Counted from the first letter of the stretch, positions 16,887-26,815 are shown. The stretch: 64,000 nt of DNA from JBELHR01 sp049606855 (GCA_049606855.1 JBMYVY010000009.1:21930-85929); one strand, 5' to 3'. The notes: generated from the letters alone by a model not told the origin. Translations and numbers: made by a program.

Positions 16887-18298
16887 GAACTCAAATTTTT
16901 CAGCATTCCATTAAAAATAAAACCGTGAAAAGGTAAAACTGAATACCAGTACAATCTCCCCAAAACCCCTCGAGGCCTGAAAGTGGCTGTTTGTTCTAAA
17001 TATTCACCCTTAATTTGAAATTCTAACCAAGCCTCTCCTGGAAGTTTCATTTCAGCAAAGAGTAATAATCTTCCTTCTGTTTTGTTAGCATAAATAACTC
17101 TCCAAAAGTCAACTGCATCTCCTGAATCTATATCATGAACTTGCGTTCGTCCTCTTCTGAGTCCAACCCCACCAGCGAGTTGATCCAAGAAGCCTCTTAT
17201 TTTCCAGAGCCAATTCCCATAGTACCATCCTGTTTTACCCCCAATAGACCAAATTTTCTCTATACAATCCGCCTTATTTTTGAACTTTCTTTTTCTCTTA
17301 TCAATAAAACATCCAAATGTAGGTACTTCAATAAAGTCACTCAATGAAATCGTAAATCTACCGCTTACCATCGAGTCCTTCCAGGAGCTTATCACATCGT
17401 CATCTTTGATTTTTGCTTGAGTTTTTTCCAGAGCCTCAGTATAGGACAGTGGGTGTATTCCAAGATCTTTTGCAAGGTTATTAGGACGACATACAACTTC
17501 GATTTTCATGGAGTTAACTAAAGAACTTGCAAGCATATAGGAAGTTGAAGTCACAAAATAAAGCCAATAAGAGGATAGTTTTGGGGTCATCACTGGCACA
17601 ACATATATATATCGCTTGAAACCTCTTACTTTTCCGTATTCGATTAACATTTCTCTGTAACTCAATATATCTGGTCCCCCTATATCGTAATTTTGATCAT
17701 AAGTGTCTGGATTTCCTAAGACTCCTTTTAGGAAAGCCATCACATCTCTAATTGCTATGGGTTGACAGCGAGTTTTTAGCCAAATAGGAGTGACCATAAT
17801 TGGCAATTTTTCTACTAAATCTCTAATGATTTCAAAACTAGCGCTTCCACTTCCAATAATTATACCAGCTCGTAATGTTGTTAAGTGGAAGGAGGAATTT
17901 GAAAGTTCTTCTTCAACTACTTTTCGAGAACCTAAATGTTTTGATAGCTCTTCGGTATTAACAATTCCACTGAGATAGATTACCTGTTTGATTTCGGTTT
18001 TTTCAATGGCTTGTCTAAAATTTATTGCCATTTGCTTTTCTAGGATATCATAATCCTCAGAGGCAGACATGGAATGCATAAGAAAATAAGCCGCATCGAG
18101 ATTTTTAGGCAGTCCTTCTAGGGTTTCCGGTTTTAAAAAATCAAGTTCAATAATATGAATCTTATTTTTAAAGGTTTTGGGTGGATGAAATCGAGCCCGA
18201 TCCCGAACGCAACAAAACACCTCATGCCCACTCGCAAGTAACACTGGAAGTAATCTCTTCCCAATATATCCAGTAGCACCTGTGAGTAGTATATTCAT
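16883..18298 (-). CDS. SDR-type NAD(P)-binding protein with DUF2867 C-terminal domain
   Basis: A 471-residue fusion. Residues 1-300 form an atypical short-chain dehydrogenase with the dinucleotide motif GATGYIG (7-13) and a segment like AAYFLMHSMSAS. Residues about 310-470 match DUF2867, with GGKTGWYYGNWLWKIRGFLD and FWRVIYANKTEGRLLLFAEM. The substrate is not known. It overlaps the photolyase by 4 bases, a pairing common in Bacteroidota, which hints at a light- or stress-related role, but the sequence does not show this. Confidence 0.82.
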   Translation of the reverse strand: MNILLTGATGYIGKRLLPVLLASGHEVFCCVRDRARFHPPKTFKNKIHIIELDFLKPETLEGLPKNLDAAYFLMHSMSASEDYDILEKQMAINFRQAIEKTEIKQVIYLSGIVNTEELSKHLGSRKVVEEELSNSSFHLTTLRAGIIIGSGSASFEIIRDLVEKLPIMVTPIWLKTRCQPIAIRDVMAFLKGVLGNPDTYDQNYDIGGPDILSYREMLIEYGKVRGFKRYIYVVPVMTPKLSSYWLYFVTSTSYMLASSLVNSMKIEVVCRPNNLAKDLGIHPLSYTEALEKTQAKIKDDDVISSWKDSMVSGRFTISLSDFIEVPTFGCFIDKRKRKFKNKADCIEKIWSIGGKTGWYYGNWLWKIRGFLDQLAGGVGLRRGRTQVHDIDSGDAVDFWRVIYANKTEGRLLLFAEMKLPGEAWLEFQIKGEYLEQTATFRPRGVLGRLYWYSVLPFHGFIFNGMLKNLSS

Positions 18299-18307
18299 AG
18301 TTTGTTT

Positions 18308-20719
18308 TTAAAAATCTACCATTATTCCGATTGATGGAAGCACCGTTCCAGCAACGGTTTGAACTTCTTTTGTTAAATAAGAATCTGAGTTATTAGGGTC
18401 AGTAACCGGATTTCCTTGATCATCTCTAACCACATCCAAATAAGGAGGGGCTGCAGATTGAAAATTGTAAATATTCTGTATATCAATATAAGCATTTAAT
18501 GCCCATTTTTCGAAAAACCATTTTTTATCAACTCGAACATCGAGCCCATGTGTAAGTGCTAAGCGTTCAGTATTTAATTTAGAATAATCTAAAACCCCTC
18601 GTCCTGTGACATCCCAAATATCCTTTTGAGAAGAGAGTGCCACATCATAAGGGGTATAAGGTGCACCCCCTAACATTCTAAATCTAGCCCCAATTTCCCA
18701 GTTTTTATTAAATTGTTTACCTGCTGTTAGATTCAAAATATGTTTGTTATCCCATGCAGAAGGAATGTAGACCCCATTAGCGTCTTGAAACTCACTTCTA
18801 ACAAAAGTATAGGACAAGATTCCATAAACAGAGCTGGAGACTCTTTGTTGAGCTAAAAATTCTATACCATATGCCTTTCCTTGTGAGGTAGAAGTAACAG
18901 GTTCATTTCCAATAACTCCAAAATCACTACCTAAATTTGCCAATGAAATTTGCTCATTGATTAAAAATGGATAATTACTATAAGTTTTGTGGAATCCTTC
19001 TAAACTCAATTTAGAATAACGTGTTGGGTTTAATTCGAATCCCGCAACAATGTGGTTAGACTGTATATATGTGATTTTATTTTCTTTATTGACCAAAGTA
19101 CCATCAGAATCTCTATAACCCATTACTGTATAGGCAGGGAGTTGATAATAAGTTCCAACATTACCATTAAATGTCAATTTATCTGTCAGTAAGTAGGAAA
19201 AGGATAATCTAGGAGATAGTTGATCTAATGGATTACTCATTTCCGGAGAATAATCATTGAAGTCTGTTCTCAATCCAAAGGATACATTTAATCGCTCTTT
19301 AAAAAACTTTTTACTTAACGAACCAAAAAGAGCATACTTATTAAAATTTAAAACAGAGCTGAAATCAATTGTCGTCACCTCACCGTTTACTTCAGTTTTA
19401 TTATAGGTATCGTTAGTATAGTGGGCTCTTTGATATCCAGCCCCCCAATTAGCTCTCCAACTATCTTTGAAGTGGTTGGATTCAAACCTCACTTTTTCTT
19501 CAATCTCTTTGGAACTATAATTCAAGAGTAAGTTGTCTGGTTCCTCAATATTATCTTGATATTTGATTGATTTATTGTTTAAGTAATTTTGTGATACTAC
19601 TAATGTTTGATTTGAGTTTTCTCTAAAATGCCTCCACTTTGCTCCAATTGCATAATTGGATTGGGTATTTACGGGCAGGTTACCTAACAAATATTCATTT
19701 TCTTCAATTTTTTCAGGATCTGTTTCACCCTCATTAACCTCTGTATTCAATTCAAAATCATCAATTGCACCAAGCCCAATAATGGTAATTGTGTTTTTTT
19801 GATTGATATTGATCTCTTGTTTGTATTGAAAATCGTTATAAGTTGGTAAAAATGGCAATTTTAATGCTGCAAAAAGAAATTGTAGGTAAGAACGTCTTGC
19901 GGATAAGATAAAGGTTGATTTCTCTCCCATTGGACCGTCAAGTGTAAGTCCAACATCCGAAGACCCTAATTGAAAAGTACCCCTTAATTTTTCATCATTA
20001 CCTGTTATTTGCTCAAAATCAATAACAGAACTCATAGCATTGCCTCGATTCGTTGGGAACGCGCCTGCATAAAAATCTACTTGTTTAATAAAATTTACGT
20101 TTAACATCCCTACTGGCCCTCCAGAAGATCCTTGGGTAGCGAAGTGATTTATATTCGGAACTTCAATTCCATCTAAAAAGAATCGATTTTCATTAGGTGC
20201 TCCTCCTCGGATTATAATATCATTTCTAAAGGATGCTGAGGAAGCAACTCCAGGTAGAATTTGAAGCACCTTTGAAATATCTCTATTCCCCCCTGGACTC
20301 CGATATATTTCTGACACTCCAATTGTTTGTTTTGACAATGGGCTTTCAGGTGTTTTTTTAAACTGGGTACTCGAAATAACAACCTCGTCAAGTGAAGAGG
20401 CCTCTTCAACTAGTAAAAAGTCGTAAGTGGTTGGACGTACTGAAGAAACTTGCAATTCATATACTGATTCGGATCGAAAACCTATAAATGATACACTAAC
20501 ATTATACAAGCCTGGTTTGAGATTGTCTATACGATAATTTCCATCTAGATCGGAAGTTACCCCAATACTAGTACTGTCAATTATGACATTAGCAAAGGGT
20601 ATAGGTTCATTATTAATCTTGTTTAAAACTCGCCCTTTAATACTTCCAGTTTGGGCTGAAGCAGTTAAAGCAGAAAATACTGTGATTATAACAAGGGTGA
20701 TAATTTTGAGGTAATTCAT
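18308..20719 (-). CDS. TonB-dependent outer-membrane receptor with carboxypeptidase-regulatory-like domain
   Basis: A 803-residue outer-membrane transporter. Signal peptide MNYLKIITLVIITVFSALTASAQ sets the start at 20719; the frame to 20776 reads through the promoter. It has an N-terminal CarboxypepD-reg-like domain (about 25-105; GSIKGRVLNKINNEPIPFANV), a plug (about 115-230; LPGVASSASFRNDIIIRGGAP) and a beta-barrel with the final strand ending in Phe. No SusD partner is adjacent, so this is not a canonical polysaccharide utilisation pair. Ligand unknown; iron-siderophore, peptide or glycan are all possible. Confidence 0.92.
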   Translation of the reverse strand: MNYLKIITLVIITVFSALTASAQTGSIKGRVLNKINNEPIPFANVIIDSTSIGVTSDLDGNYRIDNLKPGLYNVSVSFIGFRSESVYELQVSSVRPTTYDFLLVEEASSLDEVVISSTQFKKTPESPLSKQTIGVSEIYRSPGGNRDISKVLQILPGVASSASFRNDIIIRGGAPNENRFFLDGIEVPNINHFATQGSSGGPVGMLNVNFIKQVDFYAGAFPTNRGNAMSSVIDFEQITGNDEKLRGTFQLGSSDVGLTLDGPMGEKSTFILSARRSYLQFLFAALKLPFLPTYNDFQYKQEININQKNTITIIGLGAIDDFELNTEVNEGETDPEKIEENEYLLGNLPVNTQSNYAIGAKWRHFRENSNQTLVVSQNYLNNKSIKYQDNIEEPDNLLLNYSSKEIEEKVRFESNHFKDSWRANWGAGYQRAHYTNDTYNKTEVNGEVTTIDFSSVLNFNKYALFGSLSKKFFKERLNVSFGLRTDFNDYSPEMSNPLDQLSPRLSFSYLLTDKLTFNGNVGTYYQLPAYTVMGYRDSDGTLVNKENKITYIQSNHIVAGFELNPTRYSKLSLEGFHKTYSNYPFLINEQISLANLGSDFGVIGNEPVTSTSQGKAYGIEFLAQQRVSSSVYGILSYTFVRSEFQDANGVYIPSAWDNKHILNLTAGKQFNKNWEIGARFRMLGGAPYTPYDVALSSQKDIWDVTGRGVLDYSKLNTERLALTHGLDVRVDKKWFFEKWALNAYIDIQNIYNFQSAAPPYLDVVRDDQGNPVTDPNNSDSYLTKEVQTVAGTVLPSIGIMVDF

Positions 20720-20741
20720 GGGTTTAGCTAATATTTTGAGA

Positions 20742-20749
20742 CAAAGATA
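20742..20749 (-). promoter_or_regulatory. Promoter -7 box for the TonB-dependent receptor
   Basis: The minus strand reads TATCTTTG, an exact Bacteroidota TAnnTTTG box, 22 bases before the ATG at 20719. A T-rich element lies about 20 bases upstream but is not a perfect TTG. Confidence 0.65.
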
Positions 20750-20846
20750 AACAAAATTGTCGTTTTGTTTAAACATAAACTAAAAATATTAAACAAAAAT
20801 TAAATTGTATTTGTGACTCCTATTTAAATGATTTAGATTAGCATTT

Positions 20847-22289
20847 ATGAGACTAGCCTTTCTAATTATATCTATTTTTTTAATAAGCTGTAAAACAGAT
20901 GTTAAGAAGCAAAACCAGCCTTCAGCTAAAGATGTTTTAGTTGTTGAATCGCTCAAGATTCGAGATATGGATCAAATTTTAAATTCAGGTGAACTCAGAG
21001 TTGTAATTAAAAATGCACCAACGAGTTACTTTATTTATAGAGGTCAACCTATGGGTTATGAATACGAATTGGTATCCAAGATTTCTAAGTATTTTGATTT
21101 AGATTTAAAATTTGAAGTAGTTGATGATATTGATACGGCAATTGAATTAATAGAAAAGGGCCATGCAGATTTATTAGCCTATAATCTTACGGTGACTAAA
21201 AGTCGAAAACAAAATTTAGAATTCACTGAACCTATATATGAAATTCATCAGGTTTTGGTACAGAAGAAACCCAATGACTGGCGTAAAAAACCTTGGCATG
21301 TTTCGGAAAAAAAGTTAATTAGAAAAACTACAGAGCTGGCTGGTGAGGAGGTATTTGTAGTTCATAATTCAGCGCATAAGTCACGTTTAAATAATCTCTC
21401 TGATGAAATTGGGGCAGATATAATTGTTAGCGAAGCTCCAAGGCACTTTACTGCGGAGCAACTATTAGATTGGGTCAGATTGGATTCTATCCAATACGTT
21501 GCGGTTGATAGTAATGTAGGAAAACTTTATACTCAGATATATCCTGATTTAGATGCTGAAACGGCATTGAGTTTTGAGCAGAATATTGCTTGGGGAGTTT
21601 CTAAAGGAGCACAAAAATGGCTGGATACCCTGAATGCTGGAATAAATGCGATTAGACGTAAACCTGATTTAAACATTATTTATAATCGTTATTATGGGAA
21701 TAACCGCTTGGTTAGAAATCAGGTAAAAAACTTTTCCATTGAAGATCAAAGAAATATCCTATCCCAATATGATGAGTTATTAAAAAAAGCTAGTGATACT
21801 TTAGGGTGGGATTGGCGTTATTTAGCGGCAATGATTCAAACTGAGTCGAATTTTGATCCTAAAAGAAAAAGTTGGGCCGGAGCCCATGGATTGATGCAAT
21901 TAATGCCAAATACCTATAAATCTTATGGAGTCCAGAATCCATTTAACGCTGAGCAAAATGTCAATGCAGGGGTAGCGCATATTTTGTGGTTACAAGATTA
22001 TTGGTCGAACTATTTTCAAGATGAATCTGTCGATTTAACTCCTTTTGTATTGGCATCGTATAATGCTGGTCATGGTCATGTTAAAGATGCATTGAAATTA
22101 ACAGAATTGAATAATGACGACCCCAAAAACTGGGTAGCGGTTGAGGAAAATTTAGTTAAATTATCCTTACCTGAATACTATAAAAAGCCAGAAATAGTTT
22201 ATGGTTATTGTCGAGGCGCAGAGCCGGTTAATTATATAAAAAAAATCAACAGGACTTATCAACGCTATTATGAATTGATTGAAGAGTAA
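20847..22289 (+). CDS. mltF: MltF-like membrane-bound lytic murein transglycosylase lipoprotein
   Basis: A 480-residue lipoprotein (lipobox LISC, Cys15). Residues about 45-280 form a family 3 periplasmic solute-binding domain, and about 305-470 a lytic transglycosylase (SLT) domain with catalytic Glu333 in MIQTESNFDP and the motif AHGLMQLMP. This layout is that of MltF, which cleaves peptidoglycan glycan strands to 1,6-anhydromuropeptides at the outer membrane, regulated by muropeptide binding to the N-terminal domain. Its stop abuts the stop of a convergent class-A beta-lactamase-fold lipoprotein. Confidence 0.92.
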   Translation: MRLAFLIISIFLISCKTDVKKQNQPSAKDVLVVESLKIRDMDQILNSGELRVVIKNAPTSYFIYRGQPMGYEYELVSKISKYFDLDLKFEVVDDIDTAIELIEKGHADLLAYNLTVTKSRKQNLEFTEPIYEIHQVLVQKKPNDWRKKPWHVSEKKLIRKTTELAGEEVFVVHNSAHKSRLNNLSDEIGADIIVSEAPRHFTAEQLLDWVRLDSIQYVAVDSNVGKLYTQIYPDLDAETALSFEQNIAWGVSKGAQKWLDTLNAGINAIRRKPDLNIIYNRYYGNNRLVRNQVKNFSIEDQRNILSQYDELLKKASDTLGWDWRYLAAMIQTESNFDPKRKSWAGAHGLMQLMPNTYKSYGVQNPFNAEQNVNAGVAHILWLQDYWSNYFQDESVDLTPFVLASYNAGHGHVKDALKLTELNNDDPKNWVAVEENLVKLSLPEYYKKPEIVYGYCRGAEPVNYIKKINRTYQRYYELIEE

Positions 22290-23189
22290 TTATTTATAAA
22301 ACTCTTCAGCATTTTTCGGCGGTTGCCATGAATGATCTGGTTCAAAAAAGTTCCAAAGACTTTTAGAAACTTCACGGATTAGCACAAAACCTTCATTATC
22401 ACTTTTCCAAGATTGATCTTTTTGATTTTTTGTGATTATTGAAAAAACATAGTCTCCAGAGGGAGCGTTAACCAAAACAGTTTCTGATCTTGAATGACTG
22501 ACCGCTCCAGATTTTGAGGCTGCTTGAACAAATGGTGGAATTTGAGAAAGCGCTTCACCATTCCAATATTGATTGCATAAGTAACGATACATATCTTCTG
22601 AAGCAGAAGGACTAACCATTTTGTTCTCATAAATTGCCTTAAAAATTTCAGTCATTTCTTTTGCAGTGGTTTGACCCCAACCATAATTTTCGTAATCAGA
22701 ATCTCTTCCAGGTGTTCTTGAATTTACTCGTGTATGTTCAAAACCGAATTCTGCCATTAAATTATTTATACTTCCGCCTCCACCTGCAAGCTCTTGTGCC
22801 CAAATACTTGCAGTATTATCACTAGTAGCAATCATTAAAAAAATAATCTCAGAAAGAGGAATCTTTGACCCGTCTTTAAAAGAAGCCAATAAATCAACTC
22901 CCGGATAAGCTCGGGATTCAGTATAGGTCAACAATTGATGGTATTCAAGCTTTTTGTTTTGAATCGCTTGATAAATACTAATCATTATGGGTACTTTAAT
23001 CATGCTAGCGGTTGGGAAAAGTTCTTCGGAACGAAATTTATAAACAAAACCTGTATCTAAGTGTTCGACGTAAATACTGACATCGCCGTCGAAATTATTA
23101 AATAGGGCCTTGAGTTCGTTGTTCAATTTTGCAGGGTCAGTATTTGAGCAAGAGCTTAACAAGAAAATAAATACGATAAAAAATCTCAT
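22290..23189 (-). CDS. Class A beta-lactamase-fold serine hydrolase lipoprotein
   Basis: A 299-residue lipoprotein (lipobox SSC, Cys14) with penicillin-recognising serine hydrolase motifs: SMIK (Ser62, Lys65), SDN (123-125) and KSG (226-228). The usual omega-loop motif ExxLN with Glu166 of class A beta-lactamases is not obvious; the corresponding region reads TPGRDSDYENYGWGQTT. It may therefore be a poor beta-lactamase or a peptidoglycan D,D-peptidase-like hydrolase rather than a resistance enzyme. It is followed, with one base between, by nothing on its own strand but the convergent MltF; upstream lies a CDF transporter gene one base away, so the two are probably in one transcript. Confidence 0.8.
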   Translation of the reverse strand: MRFFIVFIFLLSSCSNTDPAKLNNELKALFNNFDGDVSIYVEHLDTGFVYKFRSEELFPTASMIKVPIMISIYQAIQNKKLEYHQLLTYTESRAYPGVDLLASFKDGSKIPLSEIIFLMIATSDNTASIWAQELAGGGGSINNLMAEFGFEHTRVNSRTPGRDSDYENYGWGQTTAKEMTEIFKAIYENKMVSPSASEDMYRYLCNQYWNGEALSQIPPFVQAASKSGAVSHSRSETVLVNAPSGDYVFSIITKNQKDQSWKSDNEGFVLIREVSKSLWNFFEPDHSWQPPKNAEEFYK

Positions 23190-23190
23190 T

Positions 23191-24069
23191 TTAATTGGGT
23201 TCTATATGAATCATCATTTCTGTAATATATGGCAAATCATGTTGAATATTACGCTTGACCAAATGAGCGATCTCATGACCATCTCGAACACTAATATTCC
23301 CATCAACTACCAAATGCATATCTACAAAATAAGTCATTCCGTGTTTACGAATAAAACATTTTTCTACTTCAATAGCCCCTGGAGTTTTCTCGGTGAGTAC
23401 AATTAATTGATTCATTAAATCAGGATAGTTATTTTCATCCATGATTTCTGAAACTGCAGGTTTTGCAAGTTTAATTGCATTAAAAACAATGACGATAGCA
23501 GCAAAAAGTGCAGCATAATCATCTGCGGATTCAAACCCTTTTCCCATATATATTGAAAAGGAAATTCCAATAAAAGCTGCGACGGAAGTGATAGCATCTG
23601 CTCGGTGATGCCAGGCGTCAGCAAGAAGAGAACTACTTCCTGTCTTGCTGGCTTTGTTTTTCATAAATTGAAAAAGTATTTCTTTGGAGATGATAATGAT
23701 TCCAAGTATGACAAGAGTGAATTTTTTCGGGCTTTCATGGGGTGTACCAATGTTTTTTATACTCTGAATTATAATCAAGGTGGCAGAACCAATCAGAAAT
23801 AAGACTACTATCATGGTGACTATTGGTTCAGCTTTACCATGCCCGTAGGGGTGATTTTTGTCTGCGGGTTTACTTGCGTATTTAAGACCAAAAAGAACTA
23901 ATAATGAAGAGACAACATCACTTAAAGATTCTATCGCATCAGCCACCAAAGCAAATGATTGACCAAATATCCCACTTATTAGTTTTATAAAAAAAAGCCC
24001 AAAATTGGCTTGAATACTTTTTATTAATGCTTGCTGTGCCGTCTTTTGTTGAGTTTCAATGTAGTTCAT
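23191..24069 (-). CDS. Cation diffusion facilitator (CDF) metal efflux transporter
   Basis: A 292-residue inner-membrane transporter with six predicted membrane segments and a cytoplasmic C-terminal domain (about 215-292). Metal-site motifs are visible: DAIESLSD in TM2 and HHRADA in TM5 (HxxxD), with HPYGHGKAE in the loop after TM3. The family exports Zn, Fe(II), Mn or Co/Ni in exchange for protons; the DxxxD/HxxxD pattern fits a FieF-type Zn/Fe transporter. Its start shares one base with the stop of the upstream beta-barrel gene, and it is followed one base later by the serine hydrolase. Confidence 0.92.
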   Translation of the reverse strand: MNYIETQQKTAQQALIKSIQANFGLFFIKLISGIFGQSFALVADAIESLSDVVSSLLVLFGLKYASKPADKNHPYGHGKAEPIVTMIVVLFLIGSATLIIIQSIKNIGTPHESPKKFTLVILGIIIISKEILFQFMKNKASKTGSSSLLADAWHHRADAITSVAAFIGISFSIYMGKGFESADDYAALFAAIVIVFNAIKLAKPAVSEIMDENNYPDLMNQLIVLTEKTPGAIEVEKCFIRKHGMTYFVDMHLVVDGNISVRDGHEIAHLVKRNIQHDLPYITEMMIHIEPN

Positions 24070-25151
24070 TAATTATTATCATGAATTAAGGGAACATTTT
24101 TTTCTATAAAATCTACTCCTTGAGTTACTTTTTTAGGGGCTTTAAATCGATGCCCCACAAAAATATTAAAAGAAATATTATTTGATAGAATTCGATTTCT
24201 AGTTGAGTCACCCGCGTATTTAATAACATTGGAGTTCACGTTTCCTCCGAAGAAAAAGCTACTTGAATTATATCCTAAATTTAGACCGCTTCTTGTGCTA
24301 TAGACAAAATCATTTTGTTTCATACCACCAGTACTTACATTATTTTCATATTGTTTTCTATAATTGTAATCATAGCCAAAACCGAGATCTAAATAAGCGT
24401 TAGCGTAAAACTTTTTGCGAACAAAAGTATAGTGGTAGCCCAAGAAGCTCAATAGCGAAAATCCATTGGTACTCTGATAGTTTTCCTGATCCACTTCTGT
24501 GCCATCCGGAAGTCTGTACTGGTCAAGGCCATCAATAAAATAGTACCAATACTCGAAACGAGGCATCCAGGTTCCGGCACTTTTTAATTGAGCTTCGGTC
24601 TGAGAACTTACTGCCTTAATAGAATATCGTGGATTTAATTTTCTATAACTCTGCCCATGAAAAATATAAGAAGTCATGTTGGGAAAGGTTATTTTCGTGG
24701 ATGAATCACTATTGAGTAGATCATCGGAATTAGATAAATAATAACCTTCTATTCTATTAAATTGCCAATTATGGGCCCAATTTTTGAAAATGAATTGTAG
24801 TCGGATTCTCAAATAATCAGATTCTCCCTTTTCTTCCCTGCTTTTTTCAGAACCTTTGGTTCTTAACCCTAACCTTAGTGTTGCAAATTTGTAGTTGAAA
24901 TCCAGTGCATATCTCAAGTGCACATTTGGTTTTACAACTCCATCGAAACCGTCAACAGGGATTCGGTATGAACTAAAATCATTACTGATATTAAAGTTAA
25001 TATTCAGCTGCTGGTGGTATTCTTTTATATACAAAGAATCATTATGCATGGGGTTTGTAAATATACTATCTATTCGCTCTTTTGAAAAAATTTGAGCTGA
25101 TGCATTAACAGCAAACAGTAATATCCAAAATGTAGCTAGTGTTCTTAACAA
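24069..25151 (-). CDS. Outer-membrane beta-barrel protein, DUF4421-like
   Basis: A 360-residue protein with signal peptide MLRTLATFWILLFAVNASAQ. The mature part is rich in aromatic, alternating beta-strand patterns (LNINFNIS, LGFGYDYNYR, SSSFFFGGNVN, NISFNIFVGHRF), consistent with a barrel of the DUF4421 group in Bacteroidota. Function unknown. The start is TTG at 25149-25151; no ATG is available in frame before the signal peptide. The stop shares one base with the start of the CDF transporter gene (TAATG), so the two are probably co-translated. Confidence 0.68.
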   Translation of the reverse strand: MLRTLATFWILLFAVNASAQIFSKERIDSIFTNPMHNDSLYIKEYHQQLNINFNISNDFSSYRIPVDGFDGVVKPNVHLRYALDFNYKFATLRLGLRTKGSEKSREEKGESDYLRIRLQFIFKNWAHNWQFNRIEGYYLSNSDDLLNSDSSTKITFPNMTSYIFHGQSYRKLNPRYSIKAVSSQTEAQLKSAGTWMPRFEYWYYFIDGLDQYRLPDGTEVDQENYQSTNGFSLLSFLGYHYTFVRKKFYANAYLDLGFGYDYNYRKQYENNVSTGGMKQNDFVYSTRSGLNLGYNSSSFFFGGNVNSNVIKYAGDSTRNRILSNNISFNIFVGHRFKAPKKVTQGVDFIEKNVPLIHDNN

Positions 25152-25230
25152 TTCCCCAATTTTTATATCCTCTAATTTACAGCAAAAATTTTACAAGGAC
25201 ATTATTTGTGGTATCTTTACATGAATAAAG

Positions 25231-26595
25231 ATGACTTTGAATTTATCCTATTATACAAGTGAGTTTAAAAAGAACCTAGTTATTGCTTTGCCAGTAATGA
25301 TGGGCCAATTGGGTAATGTTATTGTTAATCTTGCCGACAACATCATGGTTGGTGAGTTAGGTGCAGCGCCTTTAGCCGCTGTGTCATTGGCAAATTCTGT
25401 CGTTTTTGTTGCTATGAGTTTAGGGATAGGTTTCTCTTTAGGGATTACTCCCCTTGTGGCGGAATCCGATGGAGAAGGGGATACGGTAAAGGGAAAGAGT
25501 TACTTACAGAATGGTATTTTTATGTGCTTAGCCCTCGGTTTATTTCTTTATATCGGCCTGCTTTTTATTGAACCAATATTATTTTATTTGGATCAACCTG
25601 AAGAAGTTATTGAATTAGCAATTCCTTACTATAGAATCATCAGTTTTTCTATTTTTCCACTAATGTTATTTCAGGCATTTAAACAGTTTTCAGACGGTTT
25701 GTCTCTTACTCGTTATGGGATGCGTGCTACTTTATGGGCCAATGTGGTTAACATAGGGTTTAATTACTTACTTATTTATGGTATTTGGATTTTTCCTGAA
25801 ATGGGAATTATAGGAGCGGGTTATGGAACCTTGATTGCCAGAATATTTATGGTGGTCATGCTTTTGTATTTATTTAAAAATAGACCTAAATTTTCTCCAT
25901 ATAGCGGAGGGTTTGGTTTGAAGATATTGAATAAAGATGTGTTAAGGCGCATTTTTAATATTGGACTACCAACCTCGTTACAAATGTTATTCGAGGTGGG
26001 AGTATTTGCCTCTGCTGTTTTGCTCTCAGGGGTTTTGGGCACCATACCACAGGCTGCCAACCAAATCGCTCTAAACCTTTCGTCGATGACCTATATGATT
26101 GCGGTGGGACTTGGGGTAACAGCTACCATACGTATTGGTAATCAAAAAGGCCTAAAGGATTATGTAAGTTTAAGAAGAATTGCATTTTCAATATTTTTAT
26201 TAATGATTTTGATTGATGTAGTATTTGCCGCATTCTTTATGATTTTCAACTCTTGGTTACCTTTGATTTATATTGATGATCCTGCGGTTACTATTTTAGC
26301 AGCTCAGTTGTTAATTGTAGCGGCTTTGTTCCAGTTGTCGGATGGTCTTCAGTCAGTAGTATTGGGTGCCTTAAGAGGGTTACAGGATGTAACAAAACCC
26401 ATGTATATTACCTTCGTAGCCTACTGGATAATTGGTTTTCCGAGCTGTTATTATCTTGGGTTGCATACTGGATTGAAGTCCAACGGTATATGGTTGGGCT
26501 TACTAATAGGGTTAAGTGCTTCAGCGGTAATGTTGATGTATAGATTTAATAAATTATCTAAAAATTTAATACAAAAGAACCATGGAACTACCTAA
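25231..26595 (+). CDS. MATE family efflux transporter
   Basis: A 454-residue multidrug and toxic compound extrusion transporter with 12 predicted membrane helices. The family start is clear (KNLVIALPVMMGQLGNVIVNLADNIMVGELG). MATE proteins exchange cationic drugs or other solutes for Na+ or H+; NorM-type substrates are likely but not determined. A near-consensus -7 box TATCTTTA lies just upstream. The 3' end overlaps the next small gene by 14 bases. Confidence 0.93.
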   Translation: MTLNLSYYTSEFKKNLVIALPVMMGQLGNVIVNLADNIMVGELGAAPLAAVSLANSVVFVAMSLGIGFSLGITPLVAESDGEGDTVKGKSYLQNGIFMCLALGLFLYIGLLFIEPILFYLDQPEEVIELAIPYYRIISFSIFPLMLFQAFKQFSDGLSLTRYGMRATLWANVVNIGFNYLLIYGIWIFPEMGIIGAGYGTLIARIFMVVMLLYLFKNRPKFSPYSGGFGLKILNKDVLRRIFNIGLPTSLQMLFEVGVFASAVLLSGVLGTIPQAANQIALNLSSMTYMIAVGLGVTATIRIGNQKGLKDYVSLRRIAFSIFLLMILIDVVFAAFFMIFNSWLPLIYIDDPAVTILAAQLLIVAALFQLSDGLQSVVLGALRGLQDVTKPMYITFVAYWIIGFPSCYYLGLHTGLKSNGIWLGLLIGLSASAVMLMYRFNKLSKNLIQKNHGTT

Positions 26596-26815
26596 GTTTT
26601 TATTGGGAGATCACAGTGATCTTCAAGAAGATATATTTGTAATCCATCTTGATTTTCCAAGATTCATTATAAATCTTAAAGATGATGAGGTCGAGCTTTT
26701 AGAAGATCTCACAAGTCAAGATCAGGAAGCTATGGAGCAAGAACTTGGAGACTTAATTGAAGCTGCAGGTGAATTTTATGATGAGCAAATGAAGGCCTAC
26801 GAAGGCCTGAATTAA
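26582..26815 (+). CDS. Conserved small acidic protein of unknown function
   Basis: A 77-residue protein with many Asp and Glu and few basic residues, N-terminal MELPKFLLGDHSDLQED and a FVIHLDFPRFIINL beta-like stretch, then an acidic helical C-terminus. No signal peptide. It overlaps the MATE gene by 14 bases and the convergent mutS2 by 4 bases at the sequence TTAA, which encodes both stops. Similar short ORFs occur in this position in other flavobacteria as I recall them, but I cannot assign a role. Confidence 0.7.
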   Translation: MELPKFLLGDHSDLQEDIFVIHLDFPRFIINLKDDEVELLEDLTSQDQEAMEQELGDLIEAAGEFYDEQMKAYEGLN

